A model generated the notes under the pieces. It saw only the letters and a list, made by a program, of their open reading frames with translations, did not search any database and was not told the origin of the DNA. Of a stretch of 64,000 nucleotides of DNA, positions 1-9,150 are shown piece after piece (position 1 is the first letter of the stretch; each line of letters starts with the position of its first letter). The position numbers and the translations under genes were made by a program. This DNA is from Novosphingobium sp. SCN 66-18 (GTDB taxonomy: Bacteria; Pseudomonadota; Alphaproteobacteria; Sphingomonadales; Sphingomonadaceae), in assembly GCA_001725355.1 (NCBI GenBank), contig MEGD01000002.1, positions 62,001-126,000 on the forward strand, read 5' to 3'.

Positions 1-1145
1 ACCAGCCCCTGCGAGGCGGCTTCCTCGTAGCCCGTGGTGCCGTTGATCTGCCCGGCGCAATAGAGCCCCGGGATGGCTTTCACTTCCAGGCTGCGCCGCA
101 GCGCGCGCGGATCGATGTGATCGTATTCCACGGCATAGCCCGGCACGGTGATCTCCACCCGCTCCAGCCCCTCGATGCTGCGCATCATCGCCACCTGCAC
201 GTCGGTCGGCAGCGAGGTGCTGACGCCGTTGGGATAGACCGTGCGGTCGTCCAGCCCTTCGGGCTCGAGAAAGACCTGATGCCCGTCGCGATCGCCGAAG
301 CGGTGGATCTTGTCCTCGATCGACGGGCAATAGCGCGGCCCCTGCGCGCCGATCGCGCCCGTGAACAGCGGCGACCGGTCCAGCCCACTACGGATAATAT
401 CGTGCGTGCGCGCATTGGTGCGCGCGATCGCGCAGAACACCTGCGGCACTGTGCGCGCCGGCGTCAGCGGAGACATCGTCCAGGGTTCGGCATCGCTGGG
501 CTGCTCCGGCAGCCGCGCCCAGTCGATCGTGCGCCCGTCCAGCCGAGGCGGCGTGCCGGTCTTCAGGCGCGCCATCGGCAGGTCGGCGGTACGCAGCTGC
601 GTAGCCAGCCGGTGCGCCGCGCTCTCGCCGATACGACCGCCGTCCATCCGCTCCTCGCCCCGGAACAGCCGCCCACCGAGGAAGGTCCCTGTACACAGCA
701 CGACCGCGGCGGCGGGAAGCGCATCGCCGTTGGCCAGATCGATCCCCACCACGCGGCCGCCTCGCATGCGCAAGGCCGCCGCTTCGCCCGCAACCATGGT
801 CAGGCCCGGCTGCGCGGCGATCATACGCTGGATCGCGGCGCGGAACAGCTTGCGATCGGCCTGGACGCGCGGCCCTTGCACCGCGCTGCCCTTGGAGCGG
901 TTGAGCATCCGGTAATGGATCGCCGCCGCATCGGCCGCGCGCGCGATCAATCCGTCAAAGGCATCGACCTCGCGCACCAGATGGCCCTTGCCCAATCCGC
1001 CGATCGCCGGATTGCAGCTCATCGCGCCGATCGTTGCCGGATCGAAACTCACCAGCGCCGTGCGCGCGCCCATGCGCGCCGAAACGGCCGCCGCCTCGAC
1101 GCCGGCATGACCGCCGCCGACCACGATCACATCGAATTGCTGCAT
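1..1145 (-). CDS. mnmG: tRNA uridine-5-carboxymethylaminomethyl modification enzyme MnmG, partial (N-terminal about 381 residues)
   Basis: FAD-dependent partner of MnmE that builds the cmnm5 (xm5) group on U34 of certain tRNAs in the cytoplasm. Reading leftward from the ATG at 1145, the protein opens with [18 protein letters not shown], a Rossmann FAD site (GGGHAG), followed by the family signature [13 protein letters not shown]. Near the window edge it shows [10 protein letters not shown], also conserved in MnmG. The gene runs off the left end, so about the last 240 residues of a usual 620 are missing. mnmE lies just upstream on the same strand, with a parS palindrome in the gap. In alphaproteobacteria rsmG-parA-parB commonly follow mnmG, which would lie left of this window. 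Confidence 0.96.
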   Translation of the reverse strand, partial: MQQFDVIVVGGGHAGVEAAAVSARMGARTALVSFDPATIGAMSCNPAIGGLGKGHLVREVDAFDGLIARAADAAAIHYRMLNRSKGSAVQGPRVQADRKLFRAAIQRMIAAQPGLTMVAGEAAALRMRGGRVVGIDLANGDALPAAAVVLCTGTFLGGRLFRGEERMDGGRIGESAAHRLATQLRTADLPMARLKTGTPPRLDGRTIDWARLPEQPSDAEPWTMSPLTPARTVPQVFCAIARTNARTHDIIRSGLDRSPLFTGAIGAQGPRYCPSIEDKIHRFGDRDGHQVFLEPEGLDDRTVYPNGVSTSLPTDVQVAMMRSIEGLERVEITVPGYAVEYDHIDPRALRRSLEVKAIPGLYCAGQINGTTGYEEAASQGL

Positions 1146-1193
1146 GGCGACGTCCGTTACAGGAGTGCGGGACTCCCGTCAAAGCACATGCGA

Positions 1194-1209
1194 TGTTCCA
1201 CGTGGAACA
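1194..1209. other. parS: parS centromere-like site 1 (ParB binding)
   Basis: TGTTCCACGTGGAACA is a perfect 16-bp palindrome that extends to a perfect 24-bp palindrome at 1190-1213. It matches the conserved bacterial ParB site (TGTTTCACGTGAAACA type, with the C/G variant at the fifth position of each arm). It sits in the 71-bp gap between mnmE and mnmG, about 6 kb from the putative oriC, the expected place for a chromosomal parS site. Confidence 0.88.
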
Positions 1210-1216
1210 TCGCCGT

Positions 1217-2506
1217 TCACTTGCCGATGCAGAAGCGTCCGAACAAGGCGTCGAGCATGTCTTCGGTGCCCACCCGCCCCGCAAGCCGATCCAGCGATCG
1301 CCGGGCGAGGCGCAGTTCTTCCGCCGCGAGCAGAGGGTCCGGCAAGGCGGCGGCCGCTGTGACAGCCGCCGCCACCTGGCCGAGCAACTCCGCCTGCCGC
1401 GCATTCAGCGCCGCTTCGCCCGGAGCGGGAAGCGCGGCCCGCGCATGGTCCACCAAGCCGGCGCGAAACAAGGACATGCCCTCCCCCGTCCGCGCAGAGA
1501 GTGCGAACCGCGCGCCTTGCTTGATCTCCCGATCCTGCCGATCGATCCGCGTTTCGATTTCCCACAGCGGGCGACCAGCAGGCCCTTCCCCCTCCGGCCC
1601 CAACCACAGCACCAGATCCGCTTTCTCGGCCTCCGCCAGAGCACGGACGATGCCGATCCGCTCGATCTCGCCCGCGCCATCCTCGCGCAGGCCGGCCGTA
1701 TCGATGAACGTGAACGGCACGCCATCGATCGCCACCGCGCGGACCAGAACATCGCGCGTGGTCCCCGGCTCGGCCGCGGTAATGGCTGCGTCATCCTCGA
1801 CCAAAGCGTTGAACAACGTGGACTTTCCGGCATTGGGAGGGCCAGCGAGCACGACCCGGTAGCCCTCGCGCAACGGCTCCGCGCGCGGCCGGGCCAGCCA
1901 TGCGCCAAGATCGTCAGCCAGCGCTAGAGCATCGGCGGTGAAGCCGGCCGGCAGATCGGCACCGACATCGTCCTCGTCCGAGAAATCGAGCGCCGCTTCA
2001 AGACGCGCCGAGAGCGTCAACACTTCTGCGCGCCATCCGGCGACCCGACGCGACAAAGCCCCATCCGCCATGGCCAGCGCGGAGCGGCGTTGCAGCTCGG
2101 TCTCGGCCGTCAACAGATCAGCGAGCCCTTCCGCCTCGGCCAGATCGATACGCCCGTTGGCGAAGGCGCGGCGGGTGAATTCACCCGGCAATGCCTGCCG
2201 CAATCCGGGAAGCGCCCCCAGCGCGGCCAGAACGGCGACGACCACCGCGCGGCCGCCGTGGAGATGAAGCTCTGCACTGTCCTCGCCCGTCGCCGTGCCG
2301 GGGCCGGGCAGCCACAGCACCATGGTATGATCGAGTTCGGTACCGTCGCGCGGATCGGTCAGCCACACCAGCGCGGCGCGGCGTGGATTCGGCAATTTTC
2401 CAGCCAGAGCCTGCAACGCCAGCCCGGCGTGCGGACCGCTGATGCGGACAACCGCAATGCCGGCGGGCGGCTGCCCGGAAGACAGGGCGAAGATCGTATC
2501 GGACAT
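1217..2506 (-). CDS. mnmE: tRNA modification GTPase MnmE (TrmE)
   Basis: GTPase that works with MnmG in wobble-uridine modification. The 429-residue protein begins MSDTIFALSSG, has an N-terminal tetrahydrofolate-binding domain, a helical domain, an inserted G domain with P-loop GPPNAGKST near residue 225 and switch II DTAGLR near 275, and ends in the hallmark FCIGK with the conserved cysteine. An in-frame start eight codons upstream (2530) is possible, but MSDTI fits family N-termini. It is 71 bp from mnmG on the same strand, so the two are probably co-transcribed. Both intergenic gaps around it carry a parS palindrome. Confidence 0.96.
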   Translation of the reverse strand: MSDTIFALSSGQPPAGIAVVRISGPHAGLALQALAGKLPNPRRAALVWLTDPRDGTELDHTMVLWLPGPGTATGEDSAELHLHGGRAVVVAVLAALGALPGLRQALPGEFTRRAFANGRIDLAEAEGLADLLTAETELQRRSALAMADGALSRRVAGWRAEVLTLSARLEAALDFSDEDDVGADLPAGFTADALALADDLGAWLARPRAEPLREGYRVVLAGPPNAGKSTLFNALVEDDAAITAAEPGTTRDVLVRAVAIDGVPFTFIDTAGLREDGAGEIERIGIVRALAEAEKADLVLWLGPEGEGPAGRPLWEIETRIDRQDREIKQGARFALSARTGEGMSLFRAGLVDHARAALPAPGEAALNARQAELLGQVAAAVTAAAALPDPLLAAEELRLARRSLDRLAGRVGTEDMLDALFGRFCIGK

Positions 2507-2551
2507 GCCGGCGTCTCTAAACACCCACACGCGCGCTGTCGAACTCCGGAA

Positions 2552-2567
2552 TGTTCCACGTGGAACA
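2552..2567. other. parS: parS centromere-like site 2 (ParB binding)
   Basis: TGTTCCACGTGGAACA again, within a perfect 22-bp palindrome at 2549-2570. It lies in the short gap upstream of mnmE, 1358 bp from site 1 and about 4.7 kb from the putative oriC. Identity of the 16-bp core to site 1 in a different flanking context supports a conserved protein-binding site rather than chance. Confidence 0.88.
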
Positions 2568-2583
2568 TTCGGAACACGCGCGA

Positions 2584-2862
2584 TCAGTCGTCCTTCTTCT
2601 TGGAACCCGAAACCCCGGCCTTGAACCCGGCCATGGCCGCTCCCGCGCCCTGCTCCACGAACTGCTGGAACAGCTTCAGCCCCATCTCGCCCATCGGCGC
2701 GATCTGCTTGGCATAGCCCTGGAGCTGATCGAGATTCGACACGCCCTGCATCGCCTTGGCGATGGCATCGATATAGACGTCGTTCGCCTTGGAGACATCG
2801 GGCAAACCCAGAAAGCGGCGCGCTTCTTCCGGCGTGCAGTCGATCTCGACCTGAACTTTCAT
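2584..2862 (-). CDS. small conserved protein, DUF6489-like
   Basis: A 92-residue protein with an N-terminal stretch containing IDCTPEEARRFLGLPDV, then a predicted amphipathic helical region (YIDAIAKAMQGV...) and a charged tail SGSKKKDD. There is no signal peptide or membrane segment. I recognise the EARRFLGLPDV pattern as a small family found in alphaproteobacteria and sphingomonads (DUF6489, name from memory); function unknown. The ATG is preceded by GGGAGAATTCC, a good ribosome site. It lies upstream of mnmE on the same strand with parS site 2 between them. A phasin-like role is conceivable from the helical pattern, but nothing shows it. Confidence 0.75.
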   Translation of the reverse strand: MKVQVEIDCTPEEARRFLGLPDVSKANDVYIDAIAKAMQGVSNLDQLQGYAKQIAPMGEMGLKLFQQFVEQGAGAAMAGFKAGVSGSKKKDD

Positions 2863-2990
2863 GGAATTCTCCCGATCAACGATGCTTCAGACTGTCACCG
2901 GAGCTTGGCAAAGTCCACTCGCGGGGCCAAGCTCGGTATCGACCAACGCATGATATCCGCATGACAAACCAGTGAACAGGACGAACCACC

Positions 2991-3689
2991 ATGGGTGAGA
3001 TGACGAGAATTCCAGCTTATGACGGCCAGGACGCGATCCCCGTCTATGTCGCCACGCCCGCGGCGGAGACCAAGGCCGCCATCATCGTTATTCCGGAAAT
3101 CTTCGGCATCAACGCCGGCATCCGCAAGAAATGCGATGACTGGGCCGCGCTCGGCTATGTCGCGCTGGCGCCGGACGTCTTCTGGCGCTTCGCGCCCGGC
3201 GTCGAACTCGATCCGGACGTCCCGGAACAGATGCAGGAGGCGTTCGGCTATTTCGGGCAATACGATCCCGATCTGGGCGTGCAGGATATCGAAGCCGGGA
3301 TCCGCTGGCTGCGCAAGGAGCGCGGCCTCGCCAAGGTCGGCCTGGTCGGGTTCTGCCTGGGCGGCCGCATGGCCTACATGGCCGCCGCGCGCACCGATAT
3401 CGATGCCTCGGTCGGCTATTACGGCGTGATGATCGACCAGATGCTCGGCGAATCCCACGCCATCGCCAATCCGCTGCTGCTGCACATTCCCACGGCGGAC
3501 CATTTCGTCTCGCCGGAAGTGCAGGCAACGGTCCACGCCGGGCTCGATCCGCATCCCAAGGTGACGCTCTACGACTACGAGGGGCTCGATCACGGCTTCG
3601 CCGCCGAAACCGGCAACCGCCGCGACGAGGAGGGAGCGCAACTGGCCGACAGCCGCACCCGCGCGTTCTTGGCGGAACACCTCGCCTAA
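2991..3689 (+). CDS. dienelactone hydrolase family protein
   Basis: Alpha/beta-hydrolase of the dienelactone hydrolase (carboxymethylenebutenolidase) family, 232 residues, the usual length. Visible features are the core strand AAIIVIPEIFGI, the nucleophile elbow GFCLGGRM with a catalytic cysteine instead of serine, a late aspartate and the catalytic histidine in GLDHGF. There is no signal peptide, so it is cytoplasmic. True DLH hydrolyses dienelactone in chlorocatechol breakdown, but no other aromatic-degradation gene is nearby, so the substrate is open. It is divergent from the small gene at 2862. Confidence 0.88.
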   Translation: MGEMTRIPAYDGQDAIPVYVATPAAETKAAIIVIPEIFGINAGIRKKCDDWAALGYVALAPDVFWRFAPGVELDPDVPEQMQEAFGYFGQYDPDLGVQDIEAGIRWLRKERGLAKVGLVGFCLGGRMAYMAAARTDIDASVGYYGVMIDQMLGESHAIANPLLLHIPTADHFVSPEVQATVHAGLDPHPKVTLYDYEGLDHGFAAETGNRRDEEGAQLADSRTRAFLAEHLA

Positions 3690-3699
3690 CCGCACTTCG

Positions 3700-3734
3700 C
3701 ACCGGTTGCGCTCCATCAATGCGGGCGCAACCGG
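3700..3734. terminator. perfect 10-bp hairpin between the hydrolase and the NTF2-like gene
   Basis: CCGGTTGCGC (3700-3709) and GCGCAACCGG (3725-3734) form a perfect stem around a 13-nt loop. No T-run follows on the + strand, so it is more likely a weak attenuator or mRNA-stabilising hairpin than a strong intrinsic terminator. It lies 11 bp after the hydrolase stop. Confidence 0.35.
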
Positions 3735-3778
3735 AAAGGGCAAAACCGGGTCGGCGATCAAACGGGGAGACGAAGTCA

Positions 3779-4162
3779 ATGCAACTGGGACTGGCCGCCT
3801 GGCACCGCTACATGCTGGACAGCGATCCGGCGCTGCTGGAAGAGTTGATCGCGCCCGACGCGGTATTCCACTCCCCCGTGGTCCATACGCCGCAGGAAGG
3901 GCGCGAGAAAGTGCTGATGTACCTGACGGCGGCCGCCGGCGTCTTCGGCAACGGCACGTTCGCCTATGTCCGCGAACTGGTGGACGGGCCGGAAGCCTGC
4001 CTTGAATTCACCGCCGAGATCGACGGGATCAAGGTCAACGGCATCGACCTGATCCGCTTCGATCTTGAGGGACGGATCGTCGACTTCAAGGTCATGGTCC
4101 GCCCGCTCAAGGCGATCAACGCGGTCTGGCAGAAAATGGCCGAGCAGCTCGAGAACACCTGA
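3779..4162 (+). CDS. nuclear transport factor 2 (SnoaL-like) family protein
   Basis: A 127-residue protein with the SnoaL/NTF2 fold pattern: an N-terminal helix (WHRYMLDSDPALLEELIAPDAVFHSPV), a middle segment and C-terminal strands (IDGIKVNGIDLIRFDLEGRI). Such proteins bind or isomerise small hydrophobic ligands, but no catalytic residues identify the substrate. I chose the ATG at 3779 because GGGGAG lies about 9 nt upstream; an upstream start at 3719 would add a charged tail overlapping the hairpin. It ends against the bidirectional terminator shared with rho. Confidence 0.82.
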   Translation: MQLGLAAWHRYMLDSDPALLEELIAPDAVFHSPVVHTPQEGREKVLMYLTAAAGVFGNGTFAYVRELVDGPEACLEFTAEIDGIKVNGIDLIRFDLEGRIVDFKVMVRPLKAINAVWQKMAEQLENT

Positions 4163-4165
4163 TAC

Positions 4166-4207
4166 GAAAAAGGGGGCTGCGCCGATGGCGAAGCCCCCTT
4201 CGTTTCC
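4166..4207. terminator. bidirectional rho-independent terminator between convergent genes
   Basis: A GC-rich hairpin spans 4170-4200: AAGGGGGCT and AGCCCCCTT arms with an inner CGCC/GGCG stem, one mismatch and a 3-nt loop. It is flanked by AAAA on the left and TT(C)GTTT on the right, so it can end transcription from the NTF2-like gene (+) and from rho (-). Confidence 0.8.
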
Positions 4208-4227
4208 TTTCCGCGTTGCGAACCGCG

Positions 4228-5484
<1,257 letters not shown>

Positions 5485-5647
5485 GTTCTTGGGTTCCGGA
5501 TGGAATACTGGGAATGGCCGGCGGACCTGGGGGCTTGGAGAAAGCGGGTCCGGTCGCTTCCATGGTGGCGCGACCTCCGATGCCGGACGCACAGCGCGAT
5601 ATGCCTTGCCTCGCGGCAAGTCAATCAGGACCGCAGCGCATCGAGGC

Positions 5648-6091
5648 TTAGAACGGCTTGAGAATCACCAGAATGACGATCAGCGCGGCGGTCACGCCGG
5701 GCACTTCGTTGATCATCCGCAGGCGCCGGCCCGAAAGCCGCCGTTCGCCCGCCGCCAGCGCGCGGGCATATCCCGCCAGCCAGAAATGGTAAGCCGTCAG
5801 CGCCAGCACAAGGGCCAGCTTGGCGTGGAACCAGCCCTGCTGGAACGCGCCCGTCGTCATCGCCAACGCCAGGCCCAGCACCCACACCACCACGAGAGAC
5901 GGCCACAGGATGATCTTCAGCAGCTTGCGCTCGCGATCGATCCACACCGCGTTTTCGGGCGATCCGGGCGCGGCTTCCTGATGATAGACGAAGTAGCGCG
6001 GCAGCATGAACAGCCCTGCCATCCAGAATATCACGAAGATGATGTGACCGGCCTTGAGCCAGAGATAGATCATCGCAAGCGCCTGTACCAT
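5648..6091 (-). CDS. hemJ: protoporphyrinogen IX oxidase HemJ (CopD/UPF0093 family)
   Basis: Integral membrane enzyme that oxidises protoporphyrinogen IX to protoporphyrin IX, the penultimate step of haem synthesis. 147 residues with four predicted membrane helices. Visible family features are the first helix [23 protein letters not shown] with its conserved histidines and arginine, and WFHAKLALV in the third. It follows hemE on the same strand, supporting the haem role over a copper-transport CopD reading. An internal start at [10 protein letters not shown] (6073) is equally plausible. Confidence 0.88.
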   Translation of the reverse strand: MVQALAMIYLWLKAGHIIFVIFWMAGLFMLPRYFVYHQEAAPGSPENAVWIDRERKLLKIILWPSLVVVWVLGLALAMTTGAFQQGWFHAKLALVLALTAYHFWLAGYARALAAGERRLSGRRLRMINEVPGVTAALIVILVILKPF

Positions 6092-6252
6092 GCGATCAAG
6101 GATAGCGCGTCAGCGCGCGTCCCGGAACGAGAGAATTGATCGAGAATGCCTTTTGCCGGCGCCTGCGGGCAATGCAAGCCCCCCATATCCAGCCCGCCTG
6201 CCGCGATGCGACCCGAACAGGACGCATGCGGCGTCGGCATCGCAGGGTGACC

Positions 6253-7290
6253 TTACCGCGATTGCCCCCGTCGCCAGCCGCGCACCACCGTCAGCAGGTG
6301 CTCGACATGCTCGATCGGCGTGAACTGGCCGATGCCGTGGCCCAGGTTGAACACGTGCGGCCGGTCGGCGAACGCTTCGAGAATACGGAACGTCTGCCGT
6401 TCCAACTCGACACCGCCCGCCAGCAGCAGCAGCGGATCGAGATTGCCCTGCACCGGCAGGTTTGCCGGCAGGTTCTTCGCCGCCCACAGCGGATCGATCG
6501 TTTCGTCGATGCCGATGGCGTCCACTTTCGTGCCCTGCGCATAGGCCACGAGCTTTTCGCCCGCCCCCTTGGGAAAGCCGATCAGCGGCACGTGCCGGTA
6601 GCGTTTGCGGATCGCGGCGGCGATGCGGGCATTGGGTTCGATCACCCAGCGTTCGAACTGCGCCGGGGAAAGACTGCCAGCCCAGCTGTCGAACAGCTGG
6701 AGCCCTTCTGCGCCCGCCTCGACCTGTCCGGCGAGATATTCCACGGTCACGTCCACGATCGCGTCTATGATCGCCTGGAAGGCCACAGGATCGCGATAGG
6801 CATAGGCGCGCGTGTCGTGCTGGTCGCGGCTGCCCTCGCCCGCCACCATGTACGTGGCGATCGTCCAGGGCGATCCGGCAAAGCCCAGCAGGGTCTTGTC
6901 GCCCGAAAGCTGGCTGCGCACCCGGCGCACGGTGTCGTAGATCGGTGTCAGGCGTTCGGGCACGGCCCGCAGCGCGGAAAGCTGGGCATCGATCAGGCGC
7001 GGCGACAGGCGCGGCCCCTCGCCCGCCAGGAACTCCAGGTTCTGCCCCATGGCGTAGGGCACGATCAGGATGTCCGAGAACAGGATCGCGCCATCGAAAC
7101 CGAAGCGCCGGATCGGCTGGAGCGTGATTTCCGCCGCCGCCTCGGCATCGTACACCAGCTCCAGGAATCCCCCCTTGGCAGCCCGCAAGGCCCGGTATTC
7201 GGGCAGATAGCGGCCTGCCTGGCGCATCAGCCAGACCGGGCGGGAATCAAGGTTTTCGCCGGAGAGCGAGCGGAGCAGCGGGCCGGGCAT
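6253..7290 (-). CDS. hemE: uroporphyrinogen decarboxylase
   Basis: Cytosolic enzyme converting uroporphyrinogen III to coproporphyrinogen III. 345 residues, normal length. Family signatures include RPVWLMRQAGRYLPEYR near the N-terminus, ILFSDILIVPYAMG, GFAGSPWTIATYM, LFDSWAGSLSP and the late FNLGHGIGQFTPIEHV. It is the last leftward gene before the putative oriC, the classical hemE boundary of alphaproteobacterial origins, and is followed by hemJ and rho. Confidence 0.98.
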   Translation of the reverse strand: MPGPLLRSLSGENLDSRPVWLMRQAGRYLPEYRALRAAKGGFLELVYDAEAAAEITLQPIRRFGFDGAILFSDILIVPYAMGQNLEFLAGEGPRLSPRLIDAQLSALRAVPERLTPIYDTVRRVRSQLSGDKTLLGFAGSPWTIATYMVAGEGSRDQHDTRAYAYRDPVAFQAIIDAIVDVTVEYLAGQVEAGAEGLQLFDSWAGSLSPAQFERWVIEPNARIAAAIRKRYRHVPLIGFPKGAGEKLVAYAQGTKVDAIGIDETIDPLWAAKNLPANLPVQGNLDPLLLLAGGVELERQTFRILEAFADRPHVFNLGHGIGQFTPIEHVEHLLTVVRGWRRGQSR

Positions 7291-7631
7291 CGGTTCGGTC
7301 CAATCCTAAAAAATAGATTCTTTTAAAAAGGATGATGGAATCTGTTGTGCTGTGGATAGCGGGGATGAGCGCGCTCTGCCCGATTTGTGCCGGAGCCTCC
7401 ACAAAAAAGCGCGGGCCGACTCTGCGGGGCCGGGGGTCAAGGCGAAGTTATCCCCGCAGTCCCCAGCCTGTGGGGAAGGCTTTCCACCTGTCGGCAAAAG
7501 GCTTGTGGATGGGCCGGCTGCGGGGGTGAAATGGCAGGCCGAACTTGTCGTCGCATTCCTCCCGTGGTTTATCCTTGCGCTATCCACAGCCTCATCCCGG
7601 GGCGCTGGAAAGGACGGGGAAACGGGCCACG
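7291..7631. other. oriC: putative chromosomal replication origin (oriC)
   Basis: The 341-bp gap lies between hemE (-) and ppsR (+), where gene orientation switches so that both arms are read away from it. An AT-rich block (about 7303-7335, containing TCTTTTAAAAAGG) in an otherwise GC-rich region could be the unwinding element. DnaA-box-like 9-mers: TGTGGATAG (7351-7359), TTATCCCCG (7448-7456), TGTGGGGAA (7469-7477), TGTGGATGG (7504-7512), TTATCCTTG (7569-7577) and CTATCCACA (7580-7588); the first and last differ from TTATCCACA or its complement by one base. Two GANTC sites (7316-7320, 7338-7342), possible CcrM targets, lie in the AT-rich part. I see no full CtrA box (TTAA-N7-TTAA). Confidence 0.82.
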
Positions 7632-8477
7632 ATGACGCGGTTGCATCTGCACCTCCTGTCGGATTCCACCGGCGAAACGCTGGAGATGATCGCCAAGGCG
7701 GCGCTCGCGCAGTTCGACGATGCCGATATCGTCCGTCACTTCTGGCCGATGGTCCGCTCGCAGCAGCATCTCGACCGGATCATGGGCGAAATCGCCGCGA
7801 ATCCGGGGCTTGTCCTGTTCACGCTGGTCAACGCGGAAACGCGCGAACGGCTGGAACAGCGCTGCGCCGCGCTTGGCCTGCCCAGCGTGGCGGCGCTCGA
7901 TGCGGTGACCGACGCGCTGGAGGAGCAGCTGGGCCAGGAAGCGAAGGCGCGGCCCGGCCGGCAGCACATGATGGACGAAGCCTATTTCGCCCGGGTCGAT
8001 GCCATTCAGTTCACGATCGCGCATGATGACGGGGTGGGCTGGGAAAACTGGGAGCAGGCCGACATCCTTCTGGCCGGTGTCTCGCGCTCGTCCAAGACGC
8101 CGACGTCGATTTACCTCGCCAACCGGGGATACAAGGTGGCGAACATTCCGATTGTCGTGGAAAGCCCGCCCCCTTCCTCGCTATTCAATCTGCGCCGGCC
8201 GCTGGTGGTGGGGCTGACGACATCGCCCGAACGGCTGATCCAGGTCCGCCGCAACCGGCTCCTCTCGCTCAACCAGTCGCCCGAAACGGCCTATGTGAAC
8301 AGCGATCAGGTCGCGCGCGAAGTCCAGTATGCGCGGCGGATGTTCGCGGACAACGGCTGGCCGGTGATTGACGTTTCGCGCCGTTCGATCGAGGAGACGG
8401 CGGCGGCGGTGATCAACCTCTACAACGAACGCCAGGCCGCCGGCGGTTCGGAAACGCCCGGACCCAAGCCGATCTGA
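7632..8477 (+). CDS. ppsR: PEP synthase / pyruvate phosphate dikinase regulatory protein (DUF299 kinase-pyrophosphorylase)
   Basis: Bifunctional regulator that inactivates PPDK or PEP synthase by ADP-dependent threonine phosphorylation and reactivates it by phosphorolysis. 281 residues from the ATG at 7632 ([16 protein letters not shown]). Visible signatures: LLSDSTGET, the P-loop [15 protein letters not shown], and [12 protein letters not shown]. An in-frame upstream start (7545) would run back into the DnaA-box region and lacks family similarity. No target gene is in the window, so whether it acts on PpsA or PpdK cannot be told. It is the first rightward gene after oriC. Confidence 0.95.
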   Translation: MTRLHLHLLSDSTGETLEMIAKAALAQFDDADIVRHFWPMVRSQQHLDRIMGEIAANPGLVLFTLVNAETRERLEQRCAALGLPSVAALDAVTDALEEQLGQEAKARPGRQHMMDEAYFARVDAIQFTIAHDDGVGWENWEQADILLAGVSRSSKTPTSIYLANRGYKVANIPIVVESPPPSSLFNLRRPLVVGLTTSPERLIQVRRNRLLSLNQSPETAYVNSDQVAREVQYARRMFADNGWPVIDVSRRSIEETAAAVINLYNERQAAGGSETPGPKPI

Positions 8478-8478
8478 T

Positions 8479-8523
8479 CGTGACTTGCCGGACCGTGATT
8501 TACTTGGCCGTGATTTACACGCG
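8479..8523. repeat. three tandem 15-bp units upstream of maf
   Basis: The ppsR-maf gap contains three head-to-tail 15-mers: CGTGACTTGCCGGAC, CGTGATTTACTTGGC and CGTGATTTACACGCG. Units 2 and 3 share their first ten bases; unit 1 shares CGTGA-TT. They occupy most of the gap before the maf ribosome site (GGGAGAAG). The array lies about 0.85 kb from the right edge of oriC. It could be an operator, an iteron-like array or simple duplication. Confidence 0.6.
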
Positions 8524-8556
8524 TATCTTTGCCGATCCGCACGGGAGAAGCCTGCC

Positions 8557-9141
8557 ATGATAGTCCTCGCTTCGCAAAGCGCCTCGCGCAAGGCCATGCT
8601 CGATGCCGCCGGTATCTCATACGAGGCGTGGTCGTCCGATGTCGACGAAGGCGCGATCAAGCGCGAGCTGATCGGGGTGCCGGGCGGAGACGTGGCCACG
8701 ATCCTGGCTGAAGCCAAGGCCCTGCCCGTTTCCGTGAGCGCACCGGGCAAGCTGGTGCTGGGCGGCGATTCCCTTGTCGAAGTGGGCGGGCGGCAGTTCG
8801 ACAAGCCGGTGAGCCGCGAGCAGGCGGCCGAACACCTGCGGTTCTTTTCCGGCCAGCGGATGAACCTGCACAGCGCCGCCGTGCTGGTGCGCGACGCGAT
8901 GACGGTGTGGCGTCACTGCGAGACCGCCCGGCTTGATGTTCGACAGCTTTCGGACAGCTTTATCGACAGCTATCTCAACAGGGAATGGCCCGCCGTTTCG
9001 GGCTGCGTGGGCGTGTTCCGGATCGAGGCACTGGGCGTGCACCTGTTCGAACGGATCGAAGGAAGCCACTTCACCGTGCTGGGAATGCCGTTATTGGCGG
9101 TTCTGGCTGCGCTGCGCGCGCAGGGAGAGCTGGAAGCCTGA
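8557..9141 (+). CDS. maf: Maf-like nucleoside triphosphate pyrophosphatase
   Basis: Hydrolyses canonical or modified nucleoside triphosphates to the monophosphate, a house-cleaning role historically linked to septum formation. 194 residues. Visible family features: N-terminal [15 protein letters not shown] (the S-x-S-x-R-K nucleotide loop), [10 protein letters not shown] at the metal-site aspartate and [13 protein letters not shown] chose the ATG at 8557 because GGGAGAAG precedes it and the family starts here; a TTG at 8485 would translate the tandem repeat. It forms a run with aroE, coaE and dnaQ. Confidence 0.94.
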   Translation: MIVLASQSASRKAMLDAAGISYEAWSSDVDEGAIKRELIGVPGGDVATILAEAKALPVSVSAPGKLVLGGDSLVEVGGRQFDKPVSREQAAEHLRFFSGQRMNLHSAAVLVRDAMTVWRHCETARLDVRQLSDSFIDSYLNREWPAVSGCVGVFRIEALGVHLFERIEGSHFTVLGMPLLAVLAALRAQGELEA

Positions 9142-9150
9142 GAAAGGGCC

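Noticed and set aside
117-1862. Plus-strand open frame of 581 codons opposite mnmG/mnmE
   Set aside because: Crosses two opposite-strand genes and a parS site; product is Arg/Ala-rich noise.
7291-7631. CtrA-type full binding site (TTAA-N7-TTAA) in oriC
   Set aside because: Only a single TTAA (in TTTTAAAA) is present; no pair with the right spacing.
8485-8556. Upstream TTG start for maf
   Set aside because: It would translate the tandem-repeat array, add residues unlike the family, and lacks a ribosome site, whereas the ATG at 8557 has GGGAGAAG.
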